In this document: positions 50,734-58,675 of the stretch, in pieces
How the letters are laid out: every line of letters starts with the position of its first letter
Numbering within the stretch: position 1 is the first letter of the stretch
Source of the DNA: an uncultured Candidatus Melainabacteria bacterium
GTDB lineage: Bacteria; Cyanobacteriota; Vampirovibrionia; Gastranaerophilales; Gastranaerophilaceae
Assembly (NCBI GenBank): GCA_934757275.1
Contig: CAKVLN010000003.1
Coordinates: 62,001-126,000, forward strand
Direction: 5' to 3'
Length of the DNA: 64,000 bases
The notes under the pieces: generated by a model
Database searches by the model: none
The model's input: only the letters and a program-made list of their open reading frames with translations
Told to the model about the DNA's origin: nothing
Program-made: the position numbers and the translations under genes

Positions 50734-52530
50734 TTATTTATTTCTCTGGAAAAATTTTGCAATATCTTTATGCTCAATGATATGAGAAATTGGTCTACCA
50801 TGCGGACAAGTAAAAGGTTTTTCGCATTTTCGCCAATTCTTAATTATTTCTTGCATCTGAAACATATTCAAATATGTATTAGCCTTCACAGCTGCTTTGC
50901 AAGATGTTGTTATCAAGATTTTTTCTTCTATATTATCAATATCGCCAGAAATATTTTCTAAAATATCCGCTAAAATTTCTTTTGGTGCAACCTTTGATAA
51001 TAACTGAGGAACCTTTTTAAATATAATTTCATGGTCAGACATAAATTCTACATCATAACCAAATTTTGCGAGTTTTTCTTTGTTGTGTTCTAAAAGTTCT
51101 CTATCACTCGGTGAAACCTCCAATACATCAGATATAAAGAGCAGTTGGCAGTCTATATTCTTAGATTTTTTAAGTTTTTCATAAATATAACGCTCTTCTG
51201 CGATATGCTGGTCTACAATTTCTAAACCTTCTTCTCGCTCAATTAAAATATACGTTTTTTTATATTGACCAATAATAACATCTTCAACCTCTGGAACGCT
51301 TGGTGTTACAAAGGTTGCTTGCTCTACTTTTTTGAAATTCGCAGGAGTAATTGGCTTTTGAGGTTGAAAATCAATTTTTGGTTCTTCAAAAACATGTGCA
51401 AGCGTTTGGTGATTGCTTACATAAACTTCATCAGAAGTTTTTGACTGAAATACAGGCAAGCTCGTTTGATTAATAGCTTGAAGTTGTTGAATTTCCACGA
51501 CTTCCTCAACTGGTCCTTCAAGAACAAGCGGTTGTTCTTTTTCAACATATCCAGAAAGTGCCATATCAATAGCGGAATGAATAAAGTTGAAAATCTGGTT
51601 AGGATTTTTATATCGAACTTCTTTTTTGGTTGGGTGAACATTCACGTCAACATCTTCTGGTGGAATTTCCAAATTCAAAATAATAAATGGATATCTTGAA
51701 CCAATCAAATTCTTGTATGCCATATCAACAGATTTTTGAAAAATCGGACATTTTACAATACGAGAATTTACATACATATAATAATCTTTTTTGCTGGCTC
51801 TTGTATAAGCTGGCGTACTTATGAGTCCAGAAATTTTTAGGTTAGAAATTTTATCTGTCTTTAAAACTGGACGCAAATTCTTCACAACTTCGTCCGAAAA
51901 GACCTCTTTTACAGTTTGCGCCAAATCCTTTTGACCAGTCGTTTTTAAAGTTACTTTGTCATTATTTTTAAGTTCAAATGCTACTTCGGGGTGAACCAGT
52001 GCTAAAGATTGAATAAGTTCACTTATATACGCAAACTCTGTTTTTGGCGATTTCAAGAATTTCAACCTTGCTGGAAGATTGTAAAACAAATCTCTCACGT
52101 CCATAATTGTACCAACAGCACAACCAGTTTGAGCTTTTTTCACCTCAGAATTTTCACACTCAACTTTTATTCCATAATCAAAATCTTTTGTTCTAGTTAT
52201 ACAAGTCAATTTTGAAATAGAAATAATACTTGCAAGAGCTTCGCCTCTAAACCCCATCGTTTTTACAGCATACAAATCTTCACCAGAAGTTATTTTGCTT
52301 GTCGCATGTTTTGAAAAAGCTAGCAAAATATCGTCTGGATAAATTCCAGAACCGTTATCTGCAACTCGAAGATTTCTACACTCATTTGAAACCTCAATAC
52401 TAATCCTTGTTGCGCCAGCATCAACGGAATTTTCGACAAGCTCTTTGATTACAGAAAACGGACGCTCAATAACCTCGCCTGCTGCAATTTGATTTATAAC
52501 ATTCTTTGATAGTTGAACAATTCTTCCCAA
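50734..52530 (-). CDS. mutL: DNA mismatch repair protein MutL
   Basis: The 598 residues have an N-terminal GHKL ATPase with E-L-V-E-N-S-V-D-A-G-A (catalytic E), V-A-D-N-G-S-G-I and G-F-R-G-E-A-L-A-S-I. A transducer domain and a linker (about 330-410) follow, and the C-terminal dimerisation/endonuclease domain comes last. The nuclease metal motif D-Q-H-x(3)-E-x(4)-E is present as D-Q-H-I-A-E-E-R-Y-I-Y-E, and C-P-H-G-R-P completes the site. This is therefore a nicking MutL, as found in bacteria without MutH. No mutS is visible in the window. Confidence 0.94.
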   Translation of the reverse strand: MGRIVQLSKNVINQIAAGEVIERPFSVIKELVENSVDAGATRISIEVSNECRNLRVADNGSGIYPDDILLAFSKHATSKITSGEDLYAVKTMGFRGEALASIISISKLTCITRTKDFDYGIKVECENSEVKKAQTGCAVGTIMDVRDLFYNLPARLKFLKSPKTEFAYISELIQSLALVHPEVAFELKNNDKVTLKTTGQKDLAQTVKEVFSDEVVKNLRPVLKTDKISNLKISGLISTPAYTRASKKDYYMYVNSRIVKCPIFQKSVDMAYKNLIGSRYPFIILNLEIPPEDVDVNVHPTKKEVRYKNPNQIFNFIHSAIDMALSGYVEKEQPLVLEGPVEEVVEIQQLQAINQTSLPVFQSKTSDEVYVSNHQTLAHVFEEPKIDFQPQKPITPANFKKVEQATFVTPSVPEVEDVIIGQYKKTYILIEREEGLEIVDQHIAEERYIYEKLKKSKNIDCQLLFISDVLEVSPSDRELLEHNKEKLAKFGYDVEFMSDHEIIFKKVPQLLSKVAPKEILADILENISGDIDNIEEKILITTSCKAAVKANTYLNMFQMQEIIKNWRKCEKPFTCPHGRPISHIIEHKDIAKFFQRNK

Positions 52531-52590
52531 AATAAAACCCCTTCATATATTCGACTTGTAAAGCCAAATAACGTATATTAGAATAATAAC

Positions 52591-53031
52591 ATGAATATTA
52601 ATATACGAAACATGAAATTTGAAGACAAAACAGAAGTCTTGAATATGATGCAAACCTTCTACTCATCTGATGCCGTTTTTACGAACGGCAGTAAAGAAAT
52701 TTTTGAAGCAGATATTGAAAATTGCTTAAACAATTCTCCATTTCTAGAAGGTTTTGTTTTTACGTCAGAAGAGCAAATTCTTGGCTACGCAATGCTTGCA
52801 AAAAGTTTCTCAACAGAGTTTGGCAAACCTTGTATTTGGTTTGAAGACTTATATTTAAAGCCCGAATTTCGAGGAAACAAAATCATTCCTAAGTTTATAG
52901 AATTTATTGAAACGAGTTTTCCAGATGCCGTATTTAGACTTGAAGTTGAAGAAGAAAATAATCATGCCTGTCATGTATACAAAAAACAAGGCTTTACAGT
53001 ACTTCCTTATTGCGAAATGATAAAGTGCTAA
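52591..53031 (+). CDS. GNAT-family N-acetyltransferase
   Basis: The 146 residues of GNAT fold include an N-terminal I-R-N-M-K-F-E-D-K-T-E-V, a central strand W-F-E-D-L-Y-L-K-P-E-F-R-G-N-K-I-I-P (acetyl-CoA loop R-G-N-K-I), and the C-terminal C-H-V-Y-K-K-Q-G-F. It starts 60 bp from mutL on the other strand and is followed by the activase-related gene. The substrate is unknown. Confidence 0.85.
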   Translation: MNINIRNMKFEDKTEVLNMMQTFYSSDAVFTNGSKEIFEADIENCLNNSPFLEGFVFTSEEQILGYAMLAKSFSTEFGKPCIWFEDLYLKPEFRGNKIIPKFIEFIETSFPDAVFRLEVEEENNHACHVYKKQGFTVLPYCEMIKC

Positions 53032-53085
53032 CTACATTTTATTTTTAAGTTATAATAAAGATATCAAACACAGGAGTAAAGATAA

Positions 53086-54213
53086 ATGGCAAAGGGAAAA
53101 AAAATAAAAGTTGCGTTTCCTCACATGGGAACAATTTCAATAGCATGGGCAGCAGGGCTTAAAAAGATTGGAGTTGAACCATACGTTCCACCATATACAA
53201 GTAAAAAAACTTTGTCATACGGCACGAAAAATTCACCAGAAGCAATCTGCCTTCCATACAAACTTATTTTAGGCAACTTCATTGAGGCGATTGAAGGTGG
53301 CGCAGATTATGTTGCAATGATTACATCACCTGGAATTTGCAGACTTGGTGAATACGGTAACAATATCCAAAATACGCTTAAAGATTTAGGCTACAAAGCT
53401 AACTATATTGAGCTTTCTTTATATGATGGCATCAAAGGCTTGTACAAATTTTTGAAAGAACTTTCTGGCAAAAATGACCCAATTCTAATTATGAGAGCAA
53501 TTAATATCACGATTAGAAAAATCTTTGCAATCGACGATTTAGACCGTGCGCTTGCATATTATAGAGCTAGAGAAGTTAAATTTGGCGAAGCTGAAAAGCA
53601 CTATAAAAAAGCTTTGAAAATGATTGATAAAGTTGATTCAACTCTTGATTTAAAGCACGTTTACCACGAAGCCTTGAAAGAGATTGAAAAGACTGAAATC
53701 GACCCAAATAGAGAGGTTCTTCATGTTGATTTAACAGGTGAAATTTTCCTTGTAAACGATGAGTTTTCTAATCAAAATATTGAAAGAGAACTAGGAAGAA
53801 TGGGTGTAGAAACCAGAAGAAGCTTGACAGTTGGCAGTTTCTTAAAAGACGCAATTATTCCAAAAGCTTTTAGACCGCCAGAAACTCACTTGCAAAGAGC
53901 AGAAAGAATGGCAAAACCTTACTTAATGAGAGATATCGGTGGTGACGCATTGGAATGTGTTTCTGACGTAGTATTCGCTGATGTTCACGGGAAAGACGGT
54001 ATTATCCACATTTCACCATTCACTTGTATGCCAGAAATTATGTCACAAAACATTTTCCCTACAATGAGAAGTGAACACGAAATACCGATTTTGACCTTGA
54101 TTATGGACGAACAAACGGGTAAAGCTGGTTACATAACAAGGCTTGAGGCATTCGTAGACTTGATGAGAAGAAAAAAACGTGCAAAATTAGCAAAAAACAA
54201 AACAAGAATTTAA
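53086..54213 (+). CDS. Acyl-CoA dehydratase activase-related protein (DUF2229/HgdB-like)
   Basis: This 375-residue protein resembles the DUF2229/2-hydroxyglutaryl-CoA dehydratase component-related part of large activase fusions. Cysteines lie in conserved settings that could bind an Fe-S cluster: S-P-E-A-I-C-L-P-Y, T-S-P-G-I-C-R-L-G-E-Y-G and I-S-P-F-T-C-M-P-E. The middle contains A-E-K-H-Y-K-K-A-L-K-M-I-D. The BadF/HgdC ATPase half usually fused to this family is absent here. Its reaction is unknown. In the family, ATP-driven electron transfer to a dehydratase or reductase is typical. The gene has its own terminator. Confidence 0.75.
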   Translation: MAKGKKIKVAFPHMGTISIAWAAGLKKIGVEPYVPPYTSKKTLSYGTKNSPEAICLPYKLILGNFIEAIEGGADYVAMITSPGICRLGEYGNNIQNTLKDLGYKANYIELSLYDGIKGLYKFLKELSGKNDPILIMRAINITIRKIFAIDDLDRALAYYRAREVKFGEAEKHYKKALKMIDKVDSTLDLKHVYHEALKEIEKTEIDPNREVLHVDLTGEIFLVNDEFSNQNIERELGRMGVETRRSLTVGSFLKDAIIPKAFRPPETHLQRAERMAKPYLMRDIGGDALECVSDVVFADVHGKDGIIHISPFTCMPEIMSQNIFPTMRSEHEIPILTLIMDEQTGKAGYITRLEAFVDLMRRKKRAKLAKNKTRI

Positions 54214-54219
54214 AATTAG

Positions 54220-54250
54220 AAAAGGTTTGACGCTAAGCGTTAAACCTTTT
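54220..54250 (+). terminator. Intrinsic terminator after the activase-related gene
   Basis: A 14-bp stem with one G-U pair joins 54220-54233 and 54237-54250, with a 3-nt loop and T-rich exit. Confidence 0.88.
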
Positions 54251-54280
54251 AACTATTAATATATTTAGCATTAAAAATTT

Positions 54281-54310
54281 ATTGGTGCGTCAAACGACGC
54301 ACCCTACATT
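54281..54310 (+). repeat. Repeat family C, intact hairpin copy
   Basis: GGTGCGTC-aaac-GACGCACC is a perfect 8-bp hairpin followed by CTACATTTTTG. It is the cleanest of four related copies in the window. Confidence 0.75.
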
Positions 54311-54321
54311 TTTGCGCTCTA

Positions 54322-55872
54322 TCAACTTCGTTTAAGAATATTTCTGACTTGCCATAAATACAACTTACCATCTTTCAAACCGCCCTCAATATCTTGTGGA
54401 CGTCCAAAAAACTCTTCCAACTTCAAAGAATTTTTTACAAGTTTTTTCAGAGCTGGAAGAAACTTATCAAACTCCTTCACAAAATCTGTTTCCAGTAATT
54501 TTTTTGACAAAACTTTGTAATCATCACTTATTAAAAATTCACCCATTTCAAAAGATTTTTTTATAATACAAAAGGTGTCCGTTTTGGAATTATAAGCAAC
54601 AGTAACAGGGTTTCTACGTTCACCACACTTGATTTCACTAATTTCTATCAACAAATTTTTATTCTTGTCTTTTGTATAAACCGTAAAACCATAATCTGCA
54701 TCAATATGTTCTTGAATAATTACAGACGGCTGAATTGTACTTGCAGAAATATTATGCAATTTTCTTGAAATTTTTGCTCGCTCCGAATTTTTTGAATTGC
54801 ATACATCATCTATACATAAAAGAATTTCATCTCTTGTCGAAACAACACTTTCATACAACCCTGCTGCAGAATAGTTATCAATATCTTCGCCATTAAAAGC
54901 AGAACGCACAAGCAGATAATTTTGGTCACGAAACTTTGATAAGATATCAGTTTTAAACTCACTCTCATCAAGCATTTCATCAACACTTAGCGTTTGTATT
55001 CGCTCCAAATATTTCTTTGGTAAAACTACACCTTGTGGCACAGTAACCTCTTCTAAAAAACCATTTTTAGACAACTTATCTAAAATAGAAATTCTATAAG
55101 CCTTATTTCCGCAATTTGTTTTAGAGCATTCTTCGTAATTTAAAAGCTTATCAGTATCATCTAAAATAGGAATTTTAACTTCATAAAGCTTATTTGGTCT
55201 ATAAGCCTTGATTTCCAACTGTTGTAATCGATTGTTTTTATTAGAAAGTCGAAGAAACTCGCCTTGTTTTTTGAGAAGATTATTTATACTGTTCTCATCA
55301 TAATCTATCGAAACCATGTCAAAATACGTTCGATAAACTGATGCTATATGTGAAAGGTCGCCAAGATTTCCATTTGTAAAAATAATTCCACGCACATTAG
55401 CTGGTAACATTTTATTAAAAAACTCTTCTTTTTTAAACATTAAAATAAGCGGTTCTTTCTTTAATTCGTCCACCTCATTAAACTTTTGATAAAATTCTTT
55501 TGCGTCCTCAAAAACTAGCAACCTGCCAGTCGCCTCACCTTTTACCAATGAGTAACTTCCACCATTAATACTTTTATTAACAAGTCTTTCGAGTTTTGCT
55601 TTATCTAGCTTAACTTCTTCGCCATTTTTTTCAAATTTATCCGTGTCTTTGTAATAAATTCTATACTTATCAACATCAGCGTCAATTTTTGCAGTATAAA
55701 AATCGCCCTTTTTTAACATAGGAACTTGCATGTCCCCAGAAATCAAAACAGGCTTATTGCCTAAATTTTCAGCATTATCTGTTGAAATTTGGTTTACTGA
55801 TACAGAATTATTCTTTCTTAATAAATTATAATAATTTGCTTTGAAATTTATAAACGACGATTGGATTCTCAT
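54322..55872 (-). CDS. Glucan-dikinase-like protein: phosphohistidine domain followed by ATP-grasp domain
   Basis: The 516 residues begin M-R-I-Q-S-S-F-I-N-F-K-A-N, the shared N-terminal motif. Residues ~108-190 look like a swivelling phosphohistidine domain: G-E-A-T-G-R-L-L-V, then R-G-I-I-F-T-N-G-N-L-G-D-L-S-H with H175 as phospho-acceptor. The C-terminal half is a PPDK-type ATP-grasp domain, with L-L-V-R-S-A-F-N-G-E-D (R323), S-A-A-G-L-Y-E-S-V, Q-E-H-I-D-A-D and the ending L-Y-L-W-Q-V-R-N-I. His domain before nucleotide domain is the order of alpha-glucan water dikinases; PEP synthase and PPDK have the reverse. No PEP-binding barrel is present. It probably phosphorylates a glucan or another substrate, as yet unknown. 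Confidence 0.7.
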   Translation of the reverse strand: MRIQSSFINFKANYYNLLRKNNSVSVNQISTDNAENLGNKPVLISGDMQVPMLKKGDFYTAKIDADVDKYRIYYKDTDKFEKNGEEVKLDKAKLERLVNKSINGGSYSLVKGEATGRLLVFEDAKEFYQKFNEVDELKKEPLILMFKKEEFFNKMLPANVRGIIFTNGNLGDLSHIASVYRTYFDMVSIDYDENSINNLLKKQGEFLRLSNKNNRLQQLEIKAYRPNKLYEVKIPILDDTDKLLNYEECSKTNCGNKAYRISILDKLSKNGFLEEVTVPQGVVLPKKYLERIQTLSVDEMLDESEFKTDILSKFRDQNYLLVRSAFNGEDIDNYSAAGLYESVVSTRDEILLCIDDVCNSKNSERAKISRKLHNISASTIQPSVIIQEHIDADYGFTVYTKDKNKNLLIEISEIKCGERRNPVTVAYNSKTDTFCIIKKSFEMGEFLISDDYKVLSKKLLETDFVKEFDKFLPALKKLVKNSLKLEEFFGRPQDIEGGLKDGKLYLWQVRNILKRS

Positions 55873-55992
55873 AGGTTAATATTAGCATAAAAGTTACAAA
55901 TGTTTACATTATAAGCAGAATCCAGCAATTATTTATTAAAATTATACTTTAAATATTTATATAAGGGTTAATTTAGTGGAAGGATTGTTTTT

Positions 55993-56781
55993 ATGAACAT
56001 CAATTTATCGTTAGCTAAAAATTATATGACAGAGTTTAACAAACTAAATAAAACAAATTATCGCTCTATATTAATGACACAAGCTAAAGACACTTTTAAT
56101 ACAAACGGCATAAAATATATTTCCAATCAAAAAAAATCTGTTTTTAAAACAATATTAAATTATGCAAAAGAATTTAAAGCTATGGTTAAAGAAAACTCAA
56201 AAGCAATGGGGATAAACTGCTGGGATATTTTAAAAGCCCAGAAATACCATACTCCAATAATGCCAATATCATCATTATATTCAAAATTAAAAAATATAGA
56301 AGTTCTCGCTCCCGATGTACAAATAAAAATGCGAAAATCATCAAAAACAATTAGTGGGCGTTTAGAAAAATTGACTTTTAAAGATGGTAGCACCATATAT
56401 GTACTAAAAAATCAAAAAAATAAACAACTTGGTTATATGCAAGCTACTAAGAATGAACAAAATGAATTATACATCGACTTTTTAACAAATATCCTCGGTC
56501 GCAAAAAATATAAAAATATAGAAACTACTTTATTACAAGGTGCTATCGAAGATAGCATTAAAGCTGGCAACATTCCTACCTTGAAAGCAGATGCAGTAAG
56601 TATTGCTGATAATATGGGTAGAGGATATAACAATTCTGCTTTATATAAAAGAATGGGCATGGAAACTGGAGAAGATGCAATGTATCTTGATAGTGCCAAA
56701 CTTAAAGAAATAATTTCTTCTCGAATAGCAAAATTTGGGGAAATAATTAATGGCACTTCAAATAAGCTTAATAGTCTTTAA
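55993..56781 (+). CDS. Hypothetical protein with GNAT-like C-terminal half
   Basis: The 262 residues start with a lysine/asparagine-rich helical leader (about 1-90). The second half follows a GNAT order: a strand with L-G-Y-M-Q-A-T-K-N, then L-Y-I-D-F-L-T-N, T-T-L-L-Q-G-A-I-E-D-S-I-K-A-G, and the closing S-A-L-Y-K-R-M-G-M-E. The acetyl-CoA Q-x-x-G-x-G loop is weak, so activity is uncertain. It is divergent from the dikinase-like gene and ends at a bidirectional hairpin. No confident family assignment. Confidence 0.55.
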   Translation: MNINLSLAKNYMTEFNKLNKTNYRSILMTQAKDTFNTNGIKYISNQKKSVFKTILNYAKEFKAMVKENSKAMGINCWDILKAQKYHTPIMPISSLYSKLKNIEVLAPDVQIKMRKSSKTISGRLEKLTFKDGSTIYVLKNQKNKQLGYMQATKNEQNELYIDFLTNILGRKKYKNIETTLLQGAIEDSIKAGNIPTLKADAVSIADNMGRGYNNSALYKRMGMETGEDAMYLDSAKLKEIISSRIAKFGEIINGTSNKLNSL

Positions 56782-56784
56782 AAT

Positions 56785-56815
56785 ATGAGGTGCAACCTTT
56801 TAGGTTGCACCTCAT
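56785..56815. terminator. Bidirectional hairpin terminator
   Basis: A 14-bp perfect stem (56785-56798 with 56802-56815) has a 3-nt loop. It is shared by the convergent 262-aa gene and the dxs-like gene. The exits are A/T rich on both sides. Confidence 0.85.
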
Positions 56816-56820
56816 AAAAA

Positions 56821-58590
56821 TTATAAACAAGCCTTAATATCTTCTACTATCAACTCTGGAGTTAAGTGATAACGAACATAAAGCTCTTCAACAGAGGCTC
56901 TGTCAGTAAATTCTTTTTTAGCACCGAAGTTCAAAACCTTCATGTCAGAATTTCCAAAGTAGCGAGCGATTTTTTCACCAAAACCGCCATCTAGAACTCC
57001 ATCTTCAAGAGTAATAACAACTTTGTGGTTAGCTTTTAAGTTTTCCATAAGTTCTTCATCTACTCCAGTAATGAATTTTGGATTAATCAAAGTAGCTTTA
57101 ATGCCTAGTTTTTCACTCAATTCTTTTTGAACCTTTTTGCCTAAGTGGAAGAAGTTACCCAAACCAAGAATTGCAACCTCTGAACCTTCTTCAACAACTT
57201 GATATTTATTCAAAATAGAATAATCTGTCCTATCCTCAACACCCGTTGAAATTACTTCGCCAAAAGGAACTCTAATCGCAACAGGGTGTTCGTTTTGTTC
57301 TACAGACCAATCAAGCATTTTCAAATACTCTTCCCTGCAAGTTGGAGCAAGATAAACCATATTTGGAATATTGCTAACGACAGGAATATCAAAGATTGTC
57401 AAGTGAGTAGCGTCCATGCCAGTAATTGCACCCCAGAACACTAAAATTGTTGCAGGGTTACTATTTAATGCCAAATCTTGAGATAATTGGTCATAAGTTC
57501 TTTGAATAAAAGAGCTCATAATTCCCAAAATAGGCTTGCCACCATTTTTTGCAATACCAGAAGAGAAGGCAATTGCGTGTTCTTCTGCAATGCCAACATC
57601 TGTATAATGAATACCGACTTTATCTCTGAAAACAGGACTAAAACCACTTACTGCAGGTGTCGCTGGTGAAATTGCAATAACTGTATTATCTTGAGCTAAC
57701 TTGCCTTCAATATATTTAGCAGTAATTGAGCCATAATCTTCAACTTTTTTAACCGATTTTAAATCATCTTTTTTATCCAAAGCTCCTGGAAGTATCCAGT
57801 GGTAACTTTCTTTATCCAATTCTGCAATTTCTAAACCTTTACCCTTAATTGTATGCAAATGAATTAAAACAGGGTGGTTTGTATCTTTAACCTTGCTAAA
57901 CAAATCAATCATAGCTTTTATATCGTGACCATTATCTAAATAATGATATTCAAAACCTAGTGCTTTAAAGAAATTACATTCAGCCTCGCCGTTTGTATCT
58001 CTTAATAGTTTTAAATTAGCATACAAACCGCCTTCATTTTTAGCGATTGACATCTCATTATCGTTTACAATAACAATAATATTACTACCTAAAACTGCAG
58101 CATTATCCAAGCCTTCAAAAGCTTCGCCACCACTTAAAGAGCCGTCACCAATTATTGCAACTATGTTTTCTTTACCGCCTCTTAAATCTCTGCCTTTTGC
58201 TAAACCTGTTGCCAAACTTACAGACGTTGAAGTGTGACCAACCTTAAACAAATCGTGCGCACTTTCTTCTGGCGCAGTATAGCCTGTATATTTAAGGTAT
58301 TTGTCTGCGTCTGTATAACCTTCTTTTCTTCCAGTCAAAATTTTGTGAGGATAGCATTGGTGAGAAACGTCAAACACAAATTTGTCAACTGGGGAATTAA
58401 AAACATAATGTAATGCAATAGTGGCTTCTACAAAGCCCAAATTTGGACCTAAGTGTCCACCAATTGTGTTAACTTTTTTTGAAATAAGCTCACGCATTTC
58501 AGCAGAAAGCTTATTCATTTCTTCTATACTTAATTTTCTTAAATCTTCTGGATTGTTTACTTTGTCTAAAACGGTTAGTGTTGTTTCCAT
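56821..58590 (-). CDS. 1-deoxy-D-xylulose-5-phosphate synthase-like transketolase (divergent)
   Basis: The 589 residues form a DXS-type thiamine-diphosphate enzyme. The N-terminal domain has G-H-L-G-P-N-L-G, V-S-H-Q-C-Y-P-H-K-I-L-T-G-R, G-H-T-S-T-S-V-S and the ThDP motif G-D-G-S-L-S-G-G-E-A with N-D-N-E-M-S. The middle has I-A-E-E-H-A-I-A-F-S and the C-terminal domain ends P-E-L-I-V-E-D. Typical DXS is ~620 residues and reads V-G-H-Q-A-Y and G-D-G-A-L-T-G-G-M-A-F. The differences (S-H-Q-C-Y, S-L-S-G-G-E) place it in a divergent DXS-like branch. DXP synthesis for isoprenoids is likely, but a paralogue with another acceptor is possible. Confidence 0.75.
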   Translation of the reverse strand: METTLTVLDKVNNPEDLRKLSIEEMNKLSAEMRELISKKVNTIGGHLGPNLGFVEATIALHYVFNSPVDKFVFDVSHQCYPHKILTGRKEGYTDADKYLKYTGYTAPEESAHDLFKVGHTSTSVSLATGLAKGRDLRGGKENIVAIIGDGSLSGGEAFEGLDNAAVLGSNIIVIVNDNEMSIAKNEGGLYANLKLLRDTNGEAECNFFKALGFEYHYLDNGHDIKAMIDLFSKVKDTNHPVLIHLHTIKGKGLEIAELDKESYHWILPGALDKKDDLKSVKKVEDYGSITAKYIEGKLAQDNTVIAISPATPAVSGFSPVFRDKVGIHYTDVGIAEEHAIAFSSGIAKNGGKPILGIMSSFIQRTYDQLSQDLALNSNPATILVFWGAITGMDATHLTIFDIPVVSNIPNMVYLAPTCREEYLKMLDWSVEQNEHPVAIRVPFGEVISTGVEDRTDYSILNKYQVVEEGSEVAILGLGNFFHLGKKVQKELSEKLGIKATLINPKFITGVDEELMENLKANHKVVITLEDGVLDGGFGEKIARYFGNSDMKVLNFGAKKEFTDRASVEELYVRYHLTPELIVEDIKACL

Positions 58591-58675
58591 ATTCGCTCCT
58601 TTCTTAATTATAATATTATACTACAACTTGAGAGTAACTATCAGTCAAGCGAATTGGAAAAAATTGTTATAAATA

